Shown here: positions 1 to 8,444 of the stretch, one piece after another
Numbering within the stretch: position 1 is the first letter of the stretch
Layout: each line of letters opens with the position of its first letter
Assembly (NCBI GenBank): GCA_002179805.1
Contig: NAVB01001114.1
Span: 1 to 20,019 of the forward strand
Length of the DNA: 20,019 nt
Origin: Acanthamoeba lenticulata
Lineage: Eukaryota; Discosea; Longamoebia; Acanthamoebidae
Direction of reading: 5' to 3'
The notes under the pieces: model-generated
What the model was told of the DNA's origin: nothing
Seen by the model: the letters and a program-made list of their open reading frames with translations, nothing else
The model's database searches: none
Made by a program: the position numbers and the translations under genes

Positions 1-1
1 A

Positions 2-3000
2 ACTGTGACACCCACTGTAACGTCCACCGTGACGCCCACGGTTACGCCCACCGTGACCCCAACCGTTACGCGCACGGTCACGCCCACTGTCACGCCTACT
101 GTCACGCCGACGGTTACGCCCACGGTGACGCCTACTGTCACGCCCACAGTCACGCCTACTGTCACGCCTTCCCGGACGCCTACAGTGACGCCCACTGTCA
201 CCCCGACAGTTACCCCCACGGTGACGCCGACTGTAACGCCCACGGTCACACCAACAGTTACCCCAACCGTCACACCCACTGTGACCCCGACCGTAACACC
301 TACAGTCACTCCTACGGTGACGCCAACAGTCACGCCGACTGTCACGCCAACTGTCACTCCGACTGTAACGCCGACAGTAACGCCCACCGTGACGCCCACG
401 GTGACGCCGACCGTCACGCCGACGGTAACTCCCACAGGGACGCCCACCGTTACGCCTTCCCGGACGCCGACCGTAACTCCTACGGTGACGCCGACTGTTA
501 CGCCCACGGTGACACCCACAGTTACACCCACTGTCACGCCTACGGTGACGCCCACAGTGACGCCGACTGTCACACCGACGGTAACTCCCACAGTGACGCC
601 CACAGTTACGCCAACGGTGACGCCCACAGTGACGCCGACCGTCACGCCGACGGTAACGCCCACGGTGACACCCACAGTTACACCCACTGTCACGCCTACG
701 GTGACGCCCACAGTGACGCCGACTGTCACGCCTACGGTGACGCCCACAGTTACACCCACTGTCACGCCAACGGTGACGCCCACAGTGACGCCGACCGTCA
801 CGCCGACGGTAACGCCCACGGTGACACCCACCATTACGCCTTCCCGGACGCCGACAGTAACGCCCACTGTGACGCCCACCGTGACGCCAACGGTCACGCC
901 TACCGTCACGCCCACGGTTACGCCCACCGTCACGCCTACTGTGACGCCCACTGTGACACCGACCGTGACGCCGACGGTCACGCCTACGGTGACGCCGACT
1001 GTCACGCCCACGGTTACGCCCACCGTCACGCCTACTGTGACGCCCACTGTGACACCGACCGTGACGCCGACCGTAACGCCTACGGTGACGCCGACTGTTA
1101 CGCCCACGGTGACGCCTACGGTGACGCCTTCTGTTACGCCAACTGTCACTCCGACAGTAACGCCGACAGTAACGGCCACGGTTACACCAACGGTGACGCC
1201 TACAGTGACGCCTACGATGACACCTACGGGCACTCCCACTGTTACACCTACGGTGACGCCCACAGTTACCTCAACTGTTACGCCTACCGTTACACCCACA
1301 GTGACGCCCACAGTCACTCCTACTGTCACGCCCACATTGACACCCACTGTCACGCCTTCCCGGACGCCTACGGTGACGCCTACTGTCACGCCCACTGTGA
1401 CGCCTACGGTTACACCCACGGTCACGCCGACGGTGACACCAACAGTGACACCAACAGTTACGCCCACCGTGACGCCTACCGTAACGCCCACGGTGACACC
1501 CACTGTCACACCCACCGTGACGCCTACTGTAACGCCTACCGTGACTCCTACCGTGACGCCCTCAGTGACGCCCACAGTGACCCCGACGGTGACGCCCACA
1601 GTCACGCCAACAGTTACGCCTACCGTTACACCCACGGTGACGCCCACAGTCACGCCTTCACGGACCCCCACGGTCACTCCGACGGTCACGCCGACAGTTA
1701 CGCCTACAGTGACGCCGACTGTAACTCCCACGGTGACGCCCACAGTGACACCCACAGTGACGCCCACCGTTACGCCCACGGTCACACCTACCATGACGCC
1801 CACAGTGACGCCCACCATTACGCCCACGGTCACACCTACCGTCACGCCCACCGTGACGCCAACCGTCACTCCGACCGTCACGCCGACTGTAACGCCCACG
1901 GTGACGCCCACAGTGACGCCCACGGTCACGCCAACAGTAACGCCTACCGTCACTCCGACTGTCACGCCGACGGTAACGCCCACTGTGACGCCTACTGTGA
2001 CGCCCACCGTTACGCCCACTGTCACTCCCACGGTTACGCCCACCGCGACGCCTACGGTGACGCCCACGGTAACGCCCACAGTAACGCCTACTGTAACGCC
2101 GACCGTAACTCCCACAGTGACGCCCACTGTCACACCGACGGTAACGCCTACAGTCACACCCACAGTGACGCCTACGGTAACGCCCACAGTAACGCCGACT
2201 GTAACGCCGACCGTGACGCCCACAGTGACGCCTACGGTCACACCCACCGTTACTCCAACAGTGACACCGACCGTGACGCCGACTGTCACGCCGACTGTGA
2301 CACCTACGGTCACACCCACAGTGACGCCCACTGTCACACCGACGGTAACGCCTACAGTGACGCCCACGGTCACGCCCACGGTTACGCCGACTGCGACACC
2401 TACCGTGACACCGACTGTTACGCCGACTGTCACACCGACAGTGACGCCCACCGTCACTCCCACGGTGACGCCGACTGTCACGCCCACAGTGACGCCTACC
2501 GTGACGCCCACTGTTACACCTACGGTGACGCCTACCGTAACGCCCACAGTGACGTCGACCGTGACTCCGACCGTTACACCCACGGTGACGCCTACTGTGA
2601 CGCCCACGGTAACGCCGACGGTGACACCTACCGTGACGCCCACCGTGACGCCAACAGTTACGCCGACCGTCACTCCTACAGTGACGCCTTCGGTGACGCC
2701 CACCGTTACGCCCACAGTGACGTCGACCGTGACGCCCACGGTCACGCCGACGGTCACGCCGACAGTAACGCCCACGGTTACGCCAACGGTTACGCCTACG
2801 GTCACACCCACGGTGACCCCTACTGTGACGCCTACAGTGACGCCTACCGTGACGCCCACGGTGACACCTACGGTCACACCCACCGTTACTCCTACGGTGA
2901 CGCCCACTGTCACGCCCACCGTGACGCCCACCGTCACGCCCACGGCCACGCCCACAGTCACGCCAACCGTCACGCCCACGGCCACTCCCACGGTCACGCC

Positions 3001-5165
3001 CACGGCTTCACCGACAGTGACGCCCACAGTAACGCCGACAGTTACCCCGACTGTCACGCCCACGGTTACTCCCACCGTCACGCCCACTTTTACACCAACG
3101 GTCACACCCACGGTCACGCCTACTGTTACGCCAACCGTGACCCCTACAGTGACGCCCACGGTTACTCCCACGGCCACGCCAACAGTAACGCCCACAGTCA
3201 CTCCCACAGTTACGCCTACGGGCACACCGACAGGGACCCCGACTGTGACGCCCACGGTGACGCCCTCGGCCACGCCGACGGTCACGCCCACTGTCACTCC
3301 AACGGTCACGCCCACCCTTACACCGACGGTGACGCCAACGGTGACGCCTACAGTCACGCCCACAGTGACTCCAACAGTGACACCCACAGTAACACCCACC
3401 GTGACCCCTACCGTCACACCAACTGTCACTCCCACAGTCACGCCCTCTGTTACGCCCACGGTGACGCCCACTGTGACTCCCACAGTGACGCCCACGGTTA
3501 CTCCGACCGTGACGCCGACGGTTACGCCCACTGTCACTCCGACTGTAACGCCAACTGCTACGCCAACACTGACGCCAACTGTAACGCCGACGGTAACTCC
3601 CACGGTGACGCCTACTGTTACACCCACGGTCACACCTACGGTGACGCCAACCGTAACACCGACGGTGACGCCCACTGTAACGCCGACGGTGACGCCTACT
3701 GTGACCCCTACCGTCACGCCCACTGTCACGCCCACCGTCACGCCGACGGTAACGCCCACTGTTACGCCGACGGTGACGCCCACTGTTACGCCGACGGTAA
3801 CGCCCACTGTTACGCCGACGGTGACGCCGACCGTTACACCCACGGTCACCCCGACCGTGACACCAACCATCACGCCCACGGTGACGCCCACTGTGACACC
3901 TACCGTCACACCCACGGTCACACCGACAGTGACGCCCACCGTGACGCCTACCGTAACACCTACGGTGACACCGACAGTGACGCCCACGGTCACGCCCACC
4001 GTCACGCCCACAGTGACGCCTACTGTCACACCGACAGTCACGCCCACCGTGACGCCCACGGTTACACCTACTGTCACACCGACAGTCACGCCCACGGTGA
4101 CTCCCACGGTAACGCCGACGGTCACGCCGACGGTAACGCCCACCGCGACGCCCACTGTAACTCCCACCGTTACACCCACGGTCACGCCGACGGTGACGCC
4201 CACTGTGACTCCTACCGTAACGCCCACGGTCACACCTACAGTGACACCCACAATGACGCCCACTGTCACGCCAACGGTCACTCCCACGGTGACGCCCACT
4301 GTTACTCCCACCGTGACGCCAACAGTTACGCCCACAGTCACACCGACGGTTACGCCTACGGTCACGCCAACGGTAACGCCCACCGCGACGCCCACTGTCA
4401 CGCCCACGGTCACGCCGACCGTTACGCCAACTGTGACGCCCACGGTCACTCCCACGGTCACACCGACAGTAACACCTACGGTCACTCCCACTGTTACGCC
4501 CACGGTCACGCCGACCGTTACGCCAACCGTGACGCCCACGGTCACTCCCACGGTCACACCGACAGTAACACCGACGGTGACTCCCACGGTGACGCCCACC
4601 TTAACACCGACCGTCACACCCACTGTAACTCCTACCGTAACGCCCACGGTCACGCCTACAGTGACACCCACGGTGACGCCCACAGTGACGCCAACTGTCA
4701 CGCCCACGGTCACGCCGACCGTTACTCCTACTGTAACGCCAACTGTGACGCCGACAAGGACGCCTACAGTGACGCCGACGGTTACTCCTACTGTGACACC
4801 CACCGCTACGCCGAGCGTAACGCCCACGGTCACACCAACCAGGACGCCAACAGTGACGCCCACGGTGACGCCGACAGTGACGCCGACAGTGACGCCCACG
4901 GTCACGCCTACCGTAACACCCACGGTGACACCGACAGTGACGCCCACCGTGACGCCCACCGCGACGCCCACAGTGACGCCTACTGTCACACCCACAGTCA
5001 CTCCCACTGTGACGCCGACAGTCACACCGACTGTCACGCCCACTGTGACGCCCACCGTGACCCCTACAGTGACGCCCACAGTGACTCCTACGGTGACGCC
5101 GACTGTCATACCGACCGTCACGCCGTCCGAAACGCCGTCGGTTACACCCTCAGTCACTCCGTCCA
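2..5165 (+). repeat. 12-bp coding tandem array (ACN CCN ACN GTN)n, about 430 units
   Basis: The 12-bp unit repeats in frame for over 5 kb. Almost all differences between units fall at third codon positions; no indel breaks the 12-bp register. Replacement variants are rare: Val to Ala, Gly, Ile, Met, Leu, Phe or Ser, plus a Ser-Arg pair replacing Thr-Val at 170, 458, 842, 1358 and 1658. The spacings of these Ser-Arg units (288, 384, 516, 300) are exact multiples of 12. Longer duplicated blocks are superimposed, for example a 96-bp period at 4405-4596 and a 240-bp offset between 4134 and 4374. Confidence 0.95.
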
Positions 5166-6088
5166 GCACGATGACACCGACACCTTCGATCTCGGAATCG
5201 CCATCATCGACACCTTCTCCGACGGCCTCCATTTCTTTGTCGCCAACAGCTTCGATCTCCATGTCGCCTTCGGCGAGTCTCACCCCGGGCCTGTCTCCGT
5301 CGTCGTCGCACTCAAGGACGCCCAGTCCTACGCGCACGCCGACACGCACGGCGACGCCCTCGATCTCGTTCTCGCCGACGTCCTCAGTCACGCCGACGGT
5401 CACCCGAACGTCCACGCCTTCCCCGTCCGTTACGAGGACATCGACACCCACGTCGTCGCCTACAAGGACGCCAACGAGGTCCCCGTCGGCCCCCAACTCA
5501 CCTACCTCTTCGCCTTCATTCGGTGCATCCACCTCGCCAACTGCGACGTCTACGCCGTCGGTGTCTCGCACCGCGACGCCGTCTCCCACCTCTTCGAGAT
5601 CGCCGTCAACCACGCCGACCGCCACGCCGTCCATTTCAACAACGCCCAGCACGACGCCAACCAACTCAGCGTCTCGATCCCCCAGCCGGAGCGCGACGAC
5701 GAGCCCGCGCTTCGTCAACGGAACTGCCGGTGATGGCGGTGGTGGCATCGATGTCGGCATCATTGCCGCTGGTGTGGCGATTCCCTTGGCCCTTGCCGCC
5801 GTTGCTGGTATTGGTGCCGCGGCCGCGCTCCTGCTCTGGCGTCGCAGAGCTGCTTCGGTGCCTACGGTGGACCCCGCAAGCGTGGACGCCGTCAGCTTGG
5901 GCAACGTAAGCGTGTCGCCCATCTACGAGACACGCACAACGACACACAAGAACGAGCTCTACGCCGGGGACAACGAAGGCAACGAAGACATCTTCTTCTT
6001 CTCTAACCCCTCACCAGGCGGCGGTGGCGGCGATCTGGGCCGAGATGCCACCTACCAATCCCACGCCATGTCCTGGGACAACGTGTGA
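2..6088 (+). CDS. Giant TPTV-repeat, mucin-like single-pass membrane protein (5' end outside window)
   Basis: The reading frame is already open at the left edge, so the N-terminus and any signal peptide are missing. About 1,720 residues are almost pure Thr-Pro-Thr-Val repeats, followed by roughly 180 Ser/Thr/Pro-rich residues (about 5165-5710), a Gly-rich turn, one hydrophobic helix (about 5746-5838) ending in WRRR, and an 85-residue tail. The stop is TGA at 6086-6088. The order stalk, helix, then Arg cluster fits a type I surface protein with an extended, probably O-glycosylated stalk and a cytoplasmic tail. The tail carries PIYET and NELYAG tyrosine motifs, a poly-Gly run and an acidic patch. 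No intron is needed in the visible part. Adhesion or coat function is inference; I recognise no catalytic or lectin domain. The array could also be collapsed or expanded in assembly. Confidence 0.88.
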   Translation, partial: TVTPTVTSTVTPTVTPTVTPTVTRTVTPTVTPTVTPTVTPTVTPTVTPTVTPTVTPSRTPTVTPTVTPTVTPTVTPTVTPTVTPTVTPTVTPTVTPTVTPTVTPTVTPTVTPTVTPTVTPTVTPTVTPTVTPTVTPTVTPTVTPTGTPTVTPSRTPTVTPTVTPTVTPTVTPTVTPTVTPTVTPTVTPTVTPTVTPTVTPTVTPTVTPTVTPTVTPTVTPTVTPTVTPTVTPTVTPTVTPTVTPTVTPTVTPTVTPTVTPTVTPTVTPTVTPTVTPTITPSRTPTVTPTVTPTVTPTVTPTVTPTVTPTVTPTVTPTVTPTVTPTVTPTVTPTVTPTVTPTVTPTVTPTVTPTVTPTVTPTVTPTVTPTVTPTVTPSVTPTVTPTVTPTVTATVTPTVTPTVTPTMTPTGTPTVTPTVTPTVTSTVTPTVTPTVTPTVTPTVTPTLTPTVTPSRTPTVTPTVTPTVTPTVTPTVTPTVTPTVTPTVTPTVTPTVTPTVTPTVTPTVTPTVTPTVTPTVTPSVTPTVTPTVTPTVTPTVTPTVTPTVTPTVTPSRTPTVTPTVTPTVTPTVTPTVTPTVTPTVTPTVTPTVTPTVTPTMTPTVTPTITPTVTPTVTPTVTPTVTPTVTPTVTPTVTPTVTPTVTPTVTPTVTPTVTPTVTPTVTPTVTPTVTPTVTPTVTPTATPTVTPTVTPTVTPTVTPTVTPTVTPTVTPTVTPTVTPTVTPTVTPTVTPTVTPTVTPTVTPTVTPTVTPTVTPTVTPTVTPTVTPTVTPTVTPTVTPTVTPTVTPTVTPTVTPTATPTVTPTVTPTVTPTVTPTVTPTVTPTVTPTVTPTVTPTVTPTVTPTVTPTVTSTVTPTVTPTVTPTVTPTVTPTVTPTVTPTVTPTVTPTVTPTVTPSVTPTVTPTVTSTVTPTVTPTVTPTVTPTVTPTVTPTVTPTVTPTVTPTVTPTVTPTVTPTVTPTVTPTVTPTVTPTVTPTVTPTATPTVTPTVTPTATPTVTPTASPTVTPTVTPTVTPTVTPTVTPTVTPTFTPTVTPTVTPTVTPTVTPTVTPTVTPTATPTVTPTVTPTVTPTGTPTGTPTVTPTVTPSATPTVTPTVTPTVTPTLTPTVTPTVTPTVTPTVTPTVTPTVTPTVTPTVTPTVTPTVTPSVTPTVTPTVTPTVTPTVTPTVTPTVTPTVTPTVTPTATPTLTPTVTPTVTPTVTPTVTPTVTPTVTPTVTPTVTPTVTPTVTPTVTPTVTPTVTPTVTPTVTPTVTPTVTPTVTPTVTPTVTPTVTPTVTPTVTPTVTPTITPTVTPTVTPTVTPTVTPTVTPTVTPTVTPTVTPTVTPTVTPTVTPTVTPTVTPTVTPTVTPTVTPTVTPTVTPTVTPTVTPTVTPTVTPTATPTVTPTVTPTVTPTVTPTVTPTVTPTVTPTVTPTMTPTVTPTVTPTVTPTVTPTVTPTVTPTVTPTVTPTVTPTVTPTATPTVTPTVTPTVTPTVTPTVTPTVTPTVTPTVTPTVTPTVTPTVTPTVTPTVTPTVTPTVTPTVTPTVTPTLTPTVTPTVTPTVTPTVTPTVTPTVTPTVTPTVTPTVTPTVTPTVTPTVTPTRTPTVTPTVTPTVTPTATPSVTPTVTPTRTPTVTPTVTPTVTPTVTPTVTPTVTPTVTPTVTPTVTPTATPTVTPTVTPTVTPTVTPTVTPTVTPTVTPTVTPTVTPTVTPTVTPTVIPTVTPSETPSVTPSVTPSSTMTPTPSISESPSSTPSPTASISLSPTASISMSPSASLTPGLSPSSSHSRTPSPTRTPTRTATPSISFSPTSSVTPTVTRTSTPSPSVTRTSTPTSSPTRTPTRSPSAPNSPTSSPSFGASTSPTATSTPSVSRTATPSPTSSRSPSTTPTATPSISTTPSTTPTNSASRSPSRSATTSPRFVNGTAGDGGGGIDVGIIAAGVAIPLALAAVAGIGAAAALLLWRRRAASVPTVDPASVDAVSLGNVSVSPIYETRTTTHKNELYAGDNEGNEDIFFFSNPSPGGGGGDLGRDATYQSHAMSWDNV
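5746..5838 (+). other. Transmembrane helix and stop-transfer of the TPTV protein
   Basis: These bases encode about 31 mostly Ile, Val, Ala, Leu and Gly residues, starting IDVGIIAAG and ending ALLLW, followed directly by Arg-Arg-Arg-Ala. It is the only long hydrophobic segment in the visible protein. A hydrophobic helix followed by basic residues predicts the repeat stalk outside and the C-terminal 80 residues inside the cell. Confidence 0.85.
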
Positions 6089-6257
6089 TTGCGCCTCCGT
6101 GACCTGAAGTGAGGGCTGCGTCTTCACTCGCACCCGTTTTGTTCATTTTGCTTTTTTCACTGTTTTCGATTATTCCCATTTTTCAACAATAAATTTTTCA
6201 TTTTTTTTCTTCCTTTGGCCAACCAACGGAGGTGGAAGACACAACCCCAAGCCGAGC
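6089..6257. other. Short convergent intergenic spacer with poly(A) signal for the TPTV gene
   Basis: This 169-bp spacer separates the stop of the TPTV gene from the stop of the saccharopine reductase gene, which runs the other way. It is T-rich on the plus strand and holds a canonical AATAAA at 6188-6193, 100 bases after the TPTV stop. No canonical AATAAA is seen for the minus-strand gene, so its transcript may use a variant signal or end within the neighbouring 3' UTR. Confidence 0.7.
6188..6193 (+). terminator. AATAAA polyadenylation signal, TPTV gene
   Basis: A canonical AATAAA lies in a T-rich stretch about 100 nt after the TPTV stop codon. Confidence 0.6.
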
Positions 6258-8126
6258 TCACAACGTCTCCCGCGAGTGCACGAACTGGGACAGGAAGAGG
6301 AAGAAGGAGGAGGTCAACCGATCGGCGGCGGGTTCATGTCATTGGGGGGGGGGGTGAAGAGGAGGAAGGGGGGCGCACCTTGATGGAGGGCTCGAGGGCC
6401 TCGAGCTCGTTGAGGATGGGCTCGTAGAGGGCCTTGATGATGGGGATCTGGAGGCCCGGCGTGGTGAACTTGCCCTCGAGCACGAGGCGGATGGCGATGG
6501 CCACCGGGAGCGAGACCGTGCGCGCCATCGACGAGTCGCCGTTGGGGATGCCAAAGTCGATGAGCTTGCACGTGATCCGCTCGCGCTTGCCCTCGGGATA
6601 CTCGGCGATGAAGGTGTGCTTCATGAGCAGCATGTCCCGCTCTCCGGGCGCGTACTGCATCTTGGTCTCCATCTTGTAGCACAGCGCGTCGAGCCGCGTC
6701 TTGATCTGTGCGCGTTTGCATGTCAGTCACGTGATCGACGAACACGTAAACCGCCATCATCATCACACCACCAAGGGGATAGGCACCTTGGCCGGGATGG
6801 GGTCCTCCTCAAAGAGGCCGAGCCACTCGGCGGTCGAGATGACAAACTCCTTGTCGGCTTCGAGTTTGAGGAAGGCGCGGACGTCGCTCTTGAGGGCCTC
6901 CTTGTCAGCCGCCTTGCTGTTGATCATCTCGCGCAGGGCCTGAGCGTAGGTGACGCCCTCGAAGCTGCGCTCGGTGAGGTCGAGGAAGCCCAGATCAGCG
7001 CCGAGCTTCTTCACCGTAGGGCACCAGCCTAGAGTGTAGCATTGTTTGTTTGTTTGTTTGTTTGTTATTTATGTCCCGTGACTTAGCCCGGCCAGGGCCG
7101 CCTCAGCGTTGGGGTGCTCGTGGAAGAAGACGGGCGTACCCTTGTTGCGGTAGGTGCCGCGGATCATGGTCTGGGTGGACTGAATACCGTAGATGTCGAT
7201 GTACTGCAGCGAGTTGCGGTTGGGGTAGGTCTCGTACTCGGCCTCGAGCTCCGGGATGTGATCCAGGTGGAAGCTGTCGAACAGGTCCTTGCCGGGAATC
7301 TCCTTCTTCTCACCTACGTGCCACACGCGCGGGCTATGAGCGTCGGCCGCCGAGGGGGGTCTCGTCAGGAGCATCAGTTACGTACCGTCCTGGAGGAAGA
7401 TGGCGGTGTTGGTGGAGGCCAGCAGCACGCCGCGAGCAGACCAGCTGAACTTGTAGCCGAGCGGGTTGTTGTTGCTGTCGGGCGCCGGGAGACCACCGCA
7501 GTAGGAGGTGAAGGAGAGGATCTTGCCGCCCTTGGACTTGACGTCGTCGATGATCTGCATCGCGCTGCGAAATGCACACAACAAGTGTGAAAGAGCGCCC
7601 CAGTCAAAGGGTTTGCATGCGAAACTCACCTCATGTGGTCAGTGCCAGGGTCCACGCCACACTCATTGATGAACACAAGGTTCTTCGCCTTGGCCTCTTC
7701 ATCAAGCTCCCGCATGGCCGGACTGCAAAAAGATCATTAGTTTTCCGAGGGAGCGATTGAGTCGGAAATTCCCTTGATGAAGGGAGGCAGAGAACTGATT
7801 GTGTACCTGACGTAGGAGGTAGTGAAGAAATGCTTGTTGTGAGCGAGGGCCCTCTTGGCAAGGAACGGATGCAGGAGATAGGGCAGGAGCGACACAACAG
7901 CGTCGGCTGAAGGCAGAAGAGTCTCAAGGATAGCCTTGCCCTCATCGGTCTCAACGTCGCATTCAACGGCCTTGGTGCCCGCGATACCCTCGACGATGTG
8001 CTGCGCCTTGGCCAGCGTCCTGGAGGCAACGACGACGCGGTAGCCGTGCTGGGTGAGATAGGGCACGAGCGGACGCACCACCATACCAGCACCCAGAACC
8101 AACACTTCCTTGCCTTGTCCCGACAT
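6258..8126 (-). CDS. LYS9: Saccharopine dehydrogenase (NADP+, L-glutamate-forming), LYS9 type
   Basis: The enzyme family interconverts aminoadipate semialdehyde plus glutamate and saccharopine in the aminoadipate lysine pathway. Exons, 5' to 3': 8126-7807, 7722-7630, 7564-7386, 7313-7140, 7028-6787, 6705-6379, 6284-6258. All phases agree and give 453 aa, close to the length of the fungal stand-alone enzyme. The N-terminus has a Rossmann dinucleotide motif (VLVLGAG, residues 8-14, then RPL). Family-typical stretches are rebuilt only after splicing: TSYVSPAMR, GVDPGTDHM, GTYRNKGWC and MARTVSLPV. The start ATG begins the Rossmann strand almost at once, as in fungal LYS9. No lysine-ketoglutarate reductase domain is fused, unlike animal AASS. 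The terminal 8-residue exon (FVHSRETL) follows a strong pyrimidine tract and is the least certain part. Whether it serves lysine synthesis or breakdown cannot be told from sequence. Confidence 0.93.
6344..6354. repeat. G11 homopolymer in last intron of the LYS9-type gene
   Basis: Eleven consecutive G on the plus strand (C on the coding strand) lie within the modelled intron 6285-6378. They form part of its pyrimidine-rich interior. Such runs are prone to sequencing length error, but an error here would not alter the spliced protein. Confidence 0.9.
7044..7066. repeat. (GTTT)n microsatellite in an intron
   Basis: Five GTTT units plus GTT lie inside the 111-nt intron 7029-7139 of the LYS9-type gene, the longest intron of that gene. 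Confidence 0.9.
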
Positions 8127-8444
8127 CTTCTCCTACAAGTGAAATGCGATGCGATGTGTGCACGGCGCGATCGAAGCGAGGAAACAAAAACTGCCGGCAC
8201 TGCCCGAACAAGTGCCTGGCCGGCCGGAGTTGGCGCAGCTTGACGAGGCTGGGCCTCATGGGACCAGCCCTGGCCTGTGGCGTGCACTTCAGGCATGCGC
8301 CTTCTGCAGGACCGCACGTTTTTACACTTGCTCACGTCCTTACTGCGCGTGCATCACCGCCTTCGCAAAGCAAGCTTTTTTACTGTACATTTTACACTTT
8401 ACATTACAAACGTTCTACATGAAGCTGATGACGTGCCTGCTGGC
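8127..8444 (-). promoter_or_regulatory. Spacer: 3' UTR of kelch-kinase gene and promoter/5' UTR of LYS9-type gene
   Basis: Both flanking genes run leftward, so this 318-bp stretch should hold the end of the kelch-kinase transcript and the promoter and leader of the LYS9-type gene. Near 8385-8415 the minus strand is AT-rich with TGTAA and GTAAA-like elements, and no canonical AATAAA is present. Closer to the LYS9 start there is an upstream ATG (minus strand, 8259) whose short frame is Arg-rich and out of frame with the enzyme. I see no TATA box and no RNA gene. Confidence 0.55.

Noticed and set aside
2..5165. CRISPR array or satellite DNA
   Set aside because: Repeats are 12 bp with no spacers, stay in one reading frame and run into a stalk, helix and tail, so this is a coding repeat.
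7029..7139. Read-through of the saccharopine reductase exon to a TGA near 7069
   Set aside because: Splicing restores the family GTYRxKGWC motif exactly and keeps phase; the read-through does not.
8127..8259. Mitochondrial presequence exon for the LYS9-type enzyme (Arg-rich frame from ATG at 8259, minus strand)
   Set aside because: The frame looks like a targeting peptide but is not in frame with the enzyme. GT donors I tried with acceptors just before the enzyme ATG give the wrong phase, except one that leaves a 31-37-nt intron. Kept only as an upstream ORF.
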